DNA from: Antedon mediterranea
Taxonomy: Eukaryota > Echinodermata > Crinoidea > Comatulida > Antedonidae
NCBI RefSeq assembly: GCF_964355755.1
Contig: NC_092674.1
Span: 24,084,001 to 24,144,000, forward strand
Direction: 5' to 3'
DNA length: 60,000 nucleotides
The stretch's first letter is position 1, and every line of letters begins with the position of its first letter. Of this stretch, positions 1 to 10,600 are shown piece after piece. A program made the translations under genes and the position numbers. The notes beneath the pieces are model-generated. The model saw only the letters and a list, made by a program, of their open reading frames with translations, did no database searches and was not told where the DNA came from.

Positions 1-345
1 TTTTCAAAACCTGGCTCTGATACCGTGGGATGGAATGAAATGACACTTTATTACACATATAGCACAGATCCATTATAAAAGTTAGAATAAATGTTGGTTT
101 CCAATCAAAATTTAAAGGTCACAAATAGTTTCAAAACCAGGTTCTGTATCCCTGATACCGTGGGATGAAATGAAATGACACTTTATTATGCATACAGCAC
201 AGGTACAATTATAAGATTTAGAATAAATGTTGGTTTCCAATCAAAATTTAAAGATCACAAATAGTTTTCAAAACCAGGTCCTGAAACCCTGATACCGTGA
301 TGGTGCGATGGAATGAAATGACACTTTATTACGCATACAGCACAG
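1..345. repeat. ~135-bp tandem repeat, left part
   Basis: About two and a half units of a tandem repeat. Each unit contains 'gataccgtgggatg', 'atgacactttatta' and 'agaataaatgttggt', and the anchors recur at about 22, 157 and 294. The array is cut at 345 by a DNA transposon and resumes at about 2928, so the transposon landed inside a pre-existing array. The array probably extends beyond the left edge of the window. Confidence 0.85.
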
Positions 346-957
346 GGGTCATTCCATCTCAGATCACCCAATGAGTTAAACCCTACCTCTTCCAATTTTG
401 ATGAAATTTGGTATATGGGTGATTCATAGCAATTAAAGCCAAAATTTCAAATTTTAACTTTATTGGACCAACGGTTTTCGAGATATCGCAATTTCAATTT
501 TCGGTTTTTACGCAAAAAAGGGCGCGTCCGCCACGTTTCAAAGAGCTGTATCTCGGGAACTATAGGTTCGATTTTAAAAGCAAAGGTATTTTTGTAAAGG
601 GGAGACCATAAGGAATCTAAATATACTAATTGTGTGTGTTTTATGTTAATTTTAAGTTGAATAAAACTTTGACATATATTTTGACCTTGAAATTGACCCC
701 GTGGAACACGCCCGTTTTGTTGGTGACTATCATGAAAAATGTAGCCCTACGTGTCAACTACAACATATACAAAAATTGGAGGGGTTTTTTTCTTTGTTTC
801 CATGAAATTACAATTTGAAGTTGACATACCTCTTCCTTTTAGTGTATTTTTGGTGTCTGTCCATGCATTACTTCAATGTCAATTTGATGTATTCCAAAAT
901 TAATTTTATTTACAAACTAAATATTATTATAATGTTACAATTGTCTATGTCTGGCCT

Positions 958-1536
958 TTACTCCTTGTCATCTGGACAATTCAAACAGTATTTAGAAATG
1001 TTGTGGCGATCATTTTGGGAAATACTGTAATTCCTAGTCGAAGAGGATTTTATAAACGGAGAGGATTTTATAAACGGAGAGGCTATAATACAATGTACAT
1101 TTGATTCAGGAATCCAACAACAGTCTTCTTTGGACGGCCAATAAAAGGTTTTCGCTGACCCATGAGGATGCATAAATTTAATTTGAAAATCCCCAAACTC
1201 TTCTGAGAGTGAGACATCCACCACCAAACCAATCCATGGGACACCATCATAACTACAGCACACAAAATTCTGAAGTCTAATAATGGTGGGTTGTGTATCA
1301 GCAACAATTTCATTTTCATCACTGAAAGATTCTTGAATCACTACCACATCCGGAGGGTTTATCTGGGTACTAAGTTTGTAGACCTGCATCTGTGCCAGAG
1401 AAACGGGAACAAAGCGATGATATTGTAATGTACCCTTGATGGTCTGGGCGAGGTTGAATCTCGGCTTTATTTCTTTTTCTACAGTAGATACCTCATCTAT
1501 TCCCACATGAAAAAAGTTGATGCCTGGAATGTCCAT
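958..1536 (-). pseudogene. transposase-like protein remnant, C-terminal block
   Basis: This open frame of about 190 codons begins ...IPGINFFHV and continues through RFNLAQTIKGTLQYHRF, which I judge to be the continuation of the block at 1824-2237. It would join that block if the SINE at 1541-1815 were absent. A Trp-rich segment with 'VPWIGLVVDV' follows, resembling small C-terminal domains in related proteins. Two identical short stretches near 1045-1080 give a duplicated PFIKSS peptide. It is part of the transposon and not a host gene. Confidence 0.65.
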
Positions 1537-1540
1537 ATGA

Positions 1541-1815
1541 GCGAGTCATATGGCCGAGCGGTTAAGGCAGGGGCGCCGTTTACCGTACCTAAAAGACAAC
1601 AACATCGGCAAGGGTTCGAGGCCGACTCGCTCCTCTCTTCAAGTCTTCTCGGATAAGGACTATAAACCATAGTCCAGTGTACACAGTTATAACATGTGTG
1701 TACTTTAAAGGACCCAGTTCATTATTCGAAAAAGAGTAGGGGGTTACCCCGGTGAACTGGTTCACACAATAGCCCCTGTATCAGGGGGATTACCACCTAT
1801 CTGATAGGACAGTGA
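1541..1815 (+). mobile_element. tRNA-derived SINE nested in the transposon
   Basis: The head (1541-1630) is tRNA-like. GCGAGTC pairs exactly with GACTCGC at 1624-1630, TGGCCGAGCGGTTAAGGC is an A box of Leu/Ser tRNA type, and GGGTTCGAGGCC is a B box. The body continues with 'tcttctcggataagga', 'ctttaaaggaccca' and 'gggttaccccggtg'. The same body occurs on the opposite strand at 37470-37745, which shows that this is a dispersed family and not a tRNA gene. The insertion separates the two transposase blocks. Confidence 0.8.
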
Positions 1816-1823
1816 CTAATTCA

Positions 1824-2237
1824 CTATTGATAATCCTTGGCCACATTGCCTAAAGACATAAAATAGAAATAAAAAATTACACAGTAGTCGAACATACTGA
1901 GAGATGTGATAATATGACATTCAGTCAAACGCTGTAAGCTTCTCTTAGTGACAAGCCTCTTAACTGTTCCACCTATGCCATCACACGCACTCTTGCCATG
2001 TGATGTAGCGAAAAAATTCCACTCGGCGTCTAAACCAAAATCTTCCTGGTAGTGGCAAAGGTTAATAAAGTAATATTTGTTTTTGTATTGGCCGCCACAT
2101 CCATCTGTGAAATAATGAACTTTTTTCATGGTTGGTAGTTTTGTTTTTATATAGGGGATGACAACCTTTAAAAAGGCATATACAGTAACTGTTGTATGTT
2201 CTCTGCAATCACTTATTATGCATATGTTAATGTGCAT
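1824..2237 (-). pseudogene. transposase-like protein remnant, central block
   Basis: The conceptual product contains YFTDGCGGQYKN, then FFATSHGK and CDGIGGTVKRL. I recognise this motif series from a transposase-like family common in aquatic animal genomes; the Asp of the first motif is a candidate catalytic residue. Similarity starts at the segment reading EHTTVTVYAFLKVVIPYIK, directly after an AG that looks like a splice acceptor, so the Met at the start of the open frame may not be a real start. Family members usually have a long N-terminal region that is absent here. The frame degrades after MFDYC and meets the SINE. Function is inferred from motifs only. Confidence 0.7.
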
Positions 2238-2927
2238 AATAACATAGTAAGGACACTAAACTATGTGTCAAAATTGATTTGAAAAGTATGTGAGTTACCC
2301 AGTATTTCTCATATCAAAATACATCTACTGTTTAAGTGGGCCTGATGAGAAAGCGTAACAATAAGACACCTTAACAGTTAGTGTTCACACTGTGTATAAG
2401 TATAACAACACCAAAAATACACTAAAAGGAAGAGGTATGTCAACTTCAAATTGTAATTTCATGGAAACAAAGAAAAAAACCCCTCCAATTTTTTTATATG
2501 TTGTAGTTGACACGTAGGGCTACATTTTTCGTGATAGTCACCAACAAATCGGGCGTGTTCCACGGGGTCAATTTCAAGGTCAAAATATATGTCAAAGTTT
2601 TATTCAACTTAAAATTAACATAAAACAAACACAATTAGTATATTTAGGTTCCTTATGGTCTCCCCTTTACAAAAATACCTTTGTTTTTAAAATCGAACCT
2701 ATAGTTCCCGAGATACAGCTCTTTGAAACGTGGCGGCCGCGCGCTTTTTTGCGTAAAAACCGAAAATTGAAATTGCGATATCTCGAAAACCGTTGGTCCG
2801 ATAAAGTTAAAATTTGAAATGTTGGCTTTAATTGCTATGAATCACCCATATACCAAATTTCATCAAAATTGGAAGAGGTAGGGTTTAAAATTCCATTTTT
2901 TTTGGGTGAACTGAGATGGAATGACCC

Positions 2928-3075
2928 TTAGATCCATATAAAATTTAGAATAAATGTTGATTTCCAATGAAATTTAAAGATCAAAAATGGTTTTCAAAAC
3001 CCATCTCTGAAACCCCGATACCGTGGGATGGAATGAAATGACACTTTATTACGCATACTGCACATATCCATTTAT
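2928..3075. repeat. ~135-bp tandem repeat, right part
   Basis: The unit interrupted at 345 resumes here: 'agatccatataaaatttagaataaatgttg', then 'gataccgtgggatg' and 'atgacactttattacg'. About one unit is present before it decays into unique sequence. Confidence 0.75.
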
Positions 3076-3388
3076 AAAGTGAGAGTAAATGTACTTTTCA
3101 TTTTAAATTCTTACAATCAAAATATGAAGATCAAAGTTCATATGCTGATCCACTAAAAGGGAAATTGTTGGTCTATTAATATTTTTATAGTACAACGAAT
3201 ATTTGCAAAAGGACTATTATTATTATTATTATTGTTTCTATAGTACAACAAAGATTTGCAAAAGTAGAGTTACTGCTTTGGTAGTGGAGTTATATCAGTA
3301 CTGTACAGTACTGTAGCGGGGGGGTGGGGGGGGGGGGGTTTATGTGCTTGTCTTCTAATAGTAATACAAAGATCAAGGGTTCAATCCT

Positions 3389-3571
3389 AAAGCTTGGTTC
3401 CCACTAGAACGTAACGCAAGGACGTAAACGCAACACAAGCGTTTTAACCAATGACAAGCGAAGTTATAGACAGTTAGCAATCACAAGCTAATAAGCCATC
3501 GTTTGTGATTGGTCAATTCACTTGCGTTGCGTTACGTCCTTGTGTTGCGTCGCTAGTGGGAACCACGCTTT
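3389..3571. mobile_element. family B palindromic element (MITE)
   Basis: This foldback element begins AAAGCTTGGTTCCCACTAG and ends with the near reverse complement. The arms carry repeated 'acgcaaggacgtaa'-type strings and end in 'gaccaatcac'/'gtgattggtc' motifs. Length is about 183 bp with TA at the border. A tRNA-like B box remnant ('caagggttcaatcct') directly precedes it. Confidence 0.8.
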
Positions 3572-4179
3572 ACCTAATCACATACTGTAGTTGTCCTGAA
3601 ACAACTCGACTTCATAAACTAAAATAAAACCTATTGTAAACACAATATTGTGTTTACAGTATGTGCTGTTTTAGTTTATCCAACCTATTATGGTTAAGTT
3701 ACTTAATGTTGAATGCGAATGAACTAAAAAAAAATGTTTTTAAATTAAAATCGTGCAATAATATTAAGATGAGATGAAGCATAAATTTACACATTTTGTT
3801 ATTGTTATAATGATTGACAAGGCTAGTAACATACAGTACAGTAATGCTAGGAACTACTAACCTGTCAATTTTTAATTTGAAATTATTTTTCTTGTCGCAT
3901 TCACAGTGTCATTATGATGCTAAGTAAACCAATGCACTTAAGATCATTAAGATTCACTCTTGCATGTCAGTGTGGACTTTTTTTGTAGACATGGTTGTTA
4001 ATGTTATTATGCGGTGTTTTTAATATTATCTAGGCTTTTTGTCAACTTAAAAGTAAACCTTGTCTACAGTACAGTACCATTAAATAGGGAAGACCATTTT
4101 GGTACACAATTTAAGAAAGCCTCTGGCTCTGTACTGAATTTTAAGTCAACACAAAGGTGTTGAGTGATGGGGTGGTAAA

Positions 4180-4330
4180 GCTTGGTTCCCAATTGGATGC
4201 AATGACATAGACGCAGTGCATATGAACCAATCACAAGCGACAGTTCCGATGATACATCGCATTGTAATTGGTCAAATTACTTGTGGTACGCTTACAGTAT
4301 TACGTTGTGTGGGATCTCATTCTCAGCTTA
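4180..4330. mobile_element. family B element, degenerate copy
   Basis: It starts 'aaagcttggttcccaattgg' and has the paired 'aaccaatcacaagcgac' and 'attggtcaaattacttg' motifs. The right end is diverged. Confidence 0.6.
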
Positions 4331-4568
4331 AGGGGTGCTGGAAGCTATAGCCATAAAATCACAGGTTCAAGTCTTTCCTCGACCATAGAGCCATAGTTCT
4401 ATTGGTAAATCCGGTCTTCTCGAATATAGACTTACGGAAAAACTACAAAAAAATGGTACAGATGATCAAAATTGGTGTAAACTGTAGTTTAGCTCAGCCA
4501 ATGTTCAAATCTTTATTATTATACATTTACTGTCATACGTTAATTGCGAATTAATCTTTTTTTATCAG

Positions 4569-4655
4569 AATGGGAGGCAGACCGAGTAAGTTCAGCTATT
4601 ATATTACGGCTTATCTACCAAGGCAGATTTATTCATGGAAATGTTACACTAGGAG
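4569..4655 (+). CDS. UBL3: UBL3 exon: second half of the ubiquitin fold
   Basis: The acceptor 'ttttatcag' precedes it and the donor is 'G|gtaaaa'. After two leading bases that complete a split codon, it reads WEADRVSSAIILRLIYQ and on to GNVTLG, matching the vertebrate exon with the same borders. It ends one base into the next codon. Confidence 0.93.
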
Positions 4656-7600
4656 GTAAAATATTGTTTTATTTTCTTACACTTGCAGCCTGTAGTTTTT
4701 AATGTAACTAATAACTTTTTCGGAGAGACTTAATGGCACCGTAATTGGAAGCCGGTGACATTACCCTTAGGAGAGAAGAATGTTGTTGAAAAGTCCACAG
4801 TACAATGAGCGCTATTGCGGATATGGCGCTATGGGGTATTGCTAAACCTCGCAAATCCCCGCAAACCTCCAAAAAAACATAGCAAACCCCATCGAACCAA
4901 CATAAAAGTGAATGAATCATGTAGTGTACAACCCACTGGGTATATCCATGTAAAAAAAATATTACATTTTTACTGTTAAATAATTATTTTTGGGTTAAAA
5001 CATCAATTTTGGTCAAAAATGATTGCTAATTTTTAACCAAAAAACGATGTTTTATCACCAAAAAAGTAGTTAACAGTAGAAATTTAATAATTGATATTAT
5101 ATACCCAGTGGGTTGTACACTACATGATTCAATCACTTTTATGTTGGTTCAGTGGGGTTTGCTATGTATTTTTGAAGGTTTGCGGTGTTTAGCAATACCC
5201 GCGCTATGCACAGTAAATCTTTATTATCTATTATCATTATCACAATACAACTCATAAGCAAGTTAGTTTCGGAGTGCTTTGGAATAAATTTATTCAAGAC
5301 GAATGACTGTACGGACCAGTAGAGTAGAGTACTGTACAGTACAGTACTGTACTGTACAGTATGTTGGAGTTACAAATACTGTTTACAGTAGTACAGATAC
5401 AGTAGTAGCATTAGGGAAATGTTCATTCCAATAGCTACAGTAGGCTATTGATAGTACTGTACAGAGGAACAGGGAATAATTAATTTGATGTTAATTCCAA
5501 TAACTACAGTAGGCTATTGATAGTAGTATTGTACAGAGAGCATTAGGGAATCATTCATTCGACGTTCATTCCAATAACTAGGCTAATAAAAATGTGGCAT
5601 CTACCTGTCAAGCACTAGAGAAGATTGACATAATTATTGTTTTTGTATAAATTGGTTTTTTTTTAAGGGAATGTAAACCGGAGACTCGCTGTCTAAAATG
5701 CTAGTGTATTTTGCTACTTATGTTTATCAAGTACAAGATGCTATAGTAGTATACAATGACAGAAAGATAGTGATTTTGTACATTTATGACCATAAAATAA
5801 ATCTTACTGATAATTTTATCTATCTTTTTCTGTTTATTGTGACTTTTATTCAGTGTTTTAAGATTTTCTTTTGTTTTAAACTTTCCTTTTCAATTACTGT
5901 ATATTTGTATTAATTCCGTTTTGATTTTACGATCATTCGGGAAACCACCTCACGACGGATTAATTTTTGTTGTATGTTATAATATCAAACTATTTTTACA
6001 AAAAATATGTGATGTGCCCAAATATGGTAGTGATATGCCCAAGTGTGATAGTGATATGCCCAAATATGGTAGTGATATGCCCAAATATGGTAGTGATATG
6101 CCCAAATATGATAGTGATATGACATCATCATGTATGGGCACATCACATTTCTTTGTCACATAAAGTTTGATATTGTAGACAGAGCTTAAAGGTAAATGAT
6201 TCATAAAAAAAAGTTGTTGTTTTTGTGTCTCATTGCAAGTGAGAGGTCGATTAATATTTAGCATACTGTAGTAATAGTAATAGTATTAACAATAAGTTTA
6301 ATCAATCAATAACGGTTAAAAATACCAAATTGATTCGGTGTTAGAATGCCATTTAACCGGTTATCGCTGGGCAACCTTTAGCTGTACAACATAAAATAAC
6401 AATTAGTTGATTGACAGCTGTTGTATCTTGCATTGTGGGTAATGCATTGTTAATGTAAGCGGAAAATTTAGAAGAAATGCAGTCGGCCTAAATATTATGT
6501 TTTTTTAGTAAACAGTATATTCGGCGCTATGCAGCAGAAACAGGCCCTAAGAAACCTCAATAGAGAATTTGAATATAAGGGAAGTATACTGTAGTTAATG
6601 ATGATATTGATTATAATAATCATAATGATATACAGTACTGTAGTAATAGTGTTTTCAACTTTGATCTTTTGGGCTAAAGCCTTTATATTATACTTTATTG
6701 ATTGTTTATTAAGACATCAGTATTCGATATGTTTGTGTTCAGTCTGCCATGAATTAATTGCTGTTTGTTTTGTAAATAAAGCAAGTCATCATCTCTTGTC
6801 ATGTCATAACTTCATTTGACAGTTATTAGTGTTAGTCTCTGTATACACTATAAAACTAATTTTACAAAAAAGTGTGCTAAATTATGGTAGTGATATGGCC
6901 AAATATGGTAGTGTAAGTGAATGACATCATCATGTCCATACAGATACAGTATATGGGCACATAGAATCTGATAGTGATAGTAAAGCTTTAAAAGCAGTTA
7001 GATTAGACTGAGTATTTGTTAGTAAAATTTATTTTACCATCACAATTCACAATGCCACTTTTTCAGAGAGCAGTGAAGCAAATCGATCATTGTTCTTAAA
7101 ACGTGGGCACGCAACATAAAAAGAGATTGAAATAGGAAATTAATGACTCACTTTTAATTGACTAAAAATGAGGATTATAATATTTTTTCAAGTTCTGGTT
7201 ATGAACATTTTTTTTGTCGTGCAAAAAGTTTGATAATGTAGACAGAGCTTAAAAAATGTTCATACCATACAGTATGATGTGCTCATATGGACATGATGGT
7301 GTCATATCACTACCATATTTGGGCGTATTATCACTATCATATTTGGGCAAATCACACCTTTTTTTGTCAAACTAGATTTATAGTGTAGACAGAGCTTTAG
7401 AATTGTGTTTTTCATTTTTGAACATCGATTATGATATTAATATTGAACTTTACAGTAATATCAAATGCAATATACAATCTACAGTAATTTCAGATGTTTT
7501 TCCACTTCCAAATGTTTTATTTATTTCTATCAATTTATTCATGAATATTAATTTTGTTTTAATTACAATTATAAAGTTAAATGTATGTATGTGCCATGTG

Positions 7601-10600
7601 TACAGTACTTCGTATAATTTGTATAAGATTTAAATAACAAAAAAAATCCTTTTAGTGCATCGTACTTATCAAGTCACATTACTATCAAATTGTTTTGTTA
7701 AGAGCATACTCTTTTAAACTACTATTTAGTATTATTATTAAGCACTGTACATGTTGTCTACATTGTTTTGTCTTTGGTAACTAATGGTGACCACTTCAAC
7801 GTCCACATAATTTATGTTGTTCATATTAGGTGAGGAGTAGTGCGTCACAGTTAGTGTCATCGTATTAATAATAGACTGCGATAGTCTGATTAAATGAAAA
7901 ACATACAATAATAGTTAATACAGTATGTCATTAAACACTATATACGCTTTAAACATTTCACAAAGTTGATGTGCTCATATATGGACATGATGATGTCATA
8001 TCACTACCATATTTTGGCATATCACTACCATATTTGGGCACATCACACTTTTTGTGTCAAACTAGTTTGATAGTGTCATCTCATTTTTATTTTGGTAAAG
8101 TTGATCACTTTTCTCTTGATATGTCGCAGTCTTAAATCACTCCTTGCACTAATAATTTCACCTCTAATGTAATACTATATTTCCAGTGTTCTGTAACTGT
8201 GCATGTTCTAAATTTTCACATGTTTTCTTTCTTCATCCTTTTCCACTCTCTTTCTACTATTAAGGATGAAATAATGATACTGTATAAGTAATTTGAACTA
8301 GTTTAAAACTGTAATGCAGAACTGTTGTACTTGCTAAAAAATGTAGAAAATGTAAGAATTGTTTGTCAAATTTATTGTATTTTTTGTAGGGAACAAATCG
8401 AGCCTCTATATGGCACTAATTTAGCCTTTATAGGGCACTAATTTTGCTCCTATTGGAAAAAAAAAAATTATAGGTAGATTTTACAGAAATTGTAATATGT
8501 AAAACATGCCACCTATTATAATTTAAGAGCAATCAATACATAATTACTGTGCTTTATTTATACCAACAAAATATACGGATTAATCAATAATATGATTATT
8601 GACTTTGTAATGGTCATAAAATGTTCATATTTATGTTAACAAAAGAGACGTGTACAATTTATTTTGAAGTAAGGCAAACTATCATGTTTATATTGCAATC
8701 AATAGTCATTATCTAGTGTATAAAAGCTGTAGACGTGATCTTTATTGTGGCTGTCTGTCTGTTTATTTTTAACTTAATTAAATGACTTAAATGATTACAC
8801 GGAAGACCATTTGATACGACATACAATTTAACTGTCTATATTGCGTAATAATGGTTCTAGACTCACTGATACTGTACATAGGATGATAAGGATCAACAAT
8901 AAATATAGTAGACAATGTAAACACACAGTACATGTAATGTTTAGGCAATCGTACTAGCATGTGGATGGTAACTGTATAGGTTACAGACCAGTCTGACCAG
9001 TGCTACTCTGTATTGCTTGTAGAGGACTGCTACTATAGGATGATAAGGATCAACAATAAATATAGTAGAAACTGGAAACACACAGTACATGTAATGTTTA
9101 GGCAATCGTACTAGCATGTGGATGGTAACTGTATGGGTTGCAGACCAGTCTGACCAGTGCTACTCTGTATTGCTTGTAGAGGACTGCTACTATAGGATGA
9201 TAAGGATCGACAATAAATATAGTAGACAATGTAAACACACAGTACATGTAATGTTTAGGCAATCGTACTAGCATGTGGATGGTAACTGTATGGATTGCAG
9301 ACCAGTCTGACCAGTGCCACTCTGTATTGCTTGTAGAGGACTGCTACTATAGGATGATAAGGATCGACAATAAATATAGTAGACAATGTAAACACACAGT
9401 ACATGTAATGTTTAGGCAATCGTACTAGCATGTGGATGGTAACTGTATAGGTTACAGACCAGTCTGACCAGTGCCACTCTGTATTGCTTGTAGAGGACTG
9501 CTACTATAGGATGATAAGGATCGACAATAAATATAGTAGACACTGGAAACACACAGTACATGTAATTTCTAGGCAATCGTACTAGCATGTGGATGGTAAC
9601 TGTATGGGTTATTGACCAGTCTGACCAGTGCTACTCTGTATTGCTTGTAGAGGACTGCTACTATAGGATGATAAGGATCAACAATAAATATAGTAGAAAC
9701 TGGAAACACACAGTACATGTAATGTTTAGGCAATCGTACTAGCATGTGGATGGTAACTGTATAGGTTACAGACCAGTCTGACCAGTGCCACTCTGTATTG
9801 CTTGTAGAGGACTGCTACTATAGGATGATAAGGATCAACAATAAATATAGTAGAAACTGGAAACACACAGTACATGTAATGTTTAGGCAATCGTACTAGC
9901 ATGTGGATGGTAACTGTATAGGTTACAGACCAGTCTGACCAGTGCTACTCTGTATTGCTTGTAGAGGACTGCTACTATAAGATGATAAGGATCAACAATA
10001 AATATAGTAGACAATGTAAACACACAGTACATGTAATGTTTAGGCAATCGTACTAGCATGTGGATGGTAACTGTATAGGTTACAGACCAGTCTGACCAGT
10101 GCTACTCTGTATTGCTTGTAGAGGACTGCTACTATAGGATGATAAGGATCAACAATAAATATAGTAGACAATGTAAACACACAGTACATGTAATGTTTAG
10201 GCAATCGTACTAGCATGTGGATGGTAACTGTATGGATTGCAGACCAGTCTGACCAGTGCCACTCTGTATTGCTTGTAGAGGACTGCTACTATAGGATGAT
10301 AAGGATCAACAATAAATATAGTAGAAACTGGAAACACACAGTACATGTAATGTTTAGGCAATCGTACTAGCATGTGGATGGTAACTGTATAGGTTACAGA
10401 CCAGTCTGACCAGTGCCACTCTGTATTGCTTGTAGGGGACTTAAGACTGCTACTATAGGATGATAAGGATCAACAATAAATATAGTAGAAACTGGAAACA
10501 CACAGTACATGTAATGTTTAGGCAATCGTACTAGCATGTGGATGGTAACTGTATAGGTTACAGACCAGTCTGACCAGTGCTACTCTGTATTGCTTGTAGA

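Larger units (their letters stand above)
346..2927 (-). mobile_element. DNA transposon with ~510-bp terminal inverted repeats
   Basis: The left terminus begins GGGTCATTCCATCTCAG and the right end is its exact reverse complement. The inverted repeats run from 346 to about 856 and from about 2408 to 2927, with scattered mismatches. Inside, on the minus strand, lie two blocks of transposase-like coding sequence separated by a SINE. The element sits in the ~135-bp tandem repeat. I could not define a convincing target-site duplication: flanks read 'cacag' on the left and 'ttaga' on the right. The coding part lacks the N-terminal half expected of this protein family, so the copy is probably a defective or internally deleted derivative. 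The superfamily is not assigned. Confidence 0.85.

Noticed and set aside
1541-1630. Functional tRNA gene of Leu/Ser type
   Set aside because: The acceptor stem and boxes are present, but the anticodon and T arms do not fold cleanly and the sequence continues into a SINE body found elsewhere in the window.
5977-6264. Proteins with MPKYGSD or SLPYLGI heptads on both strands (also 35238-35423 and 43316-43510)
   Set aside because: These are translations of the 21-bp units inside family A palindromes, open on both strands and with no start context.
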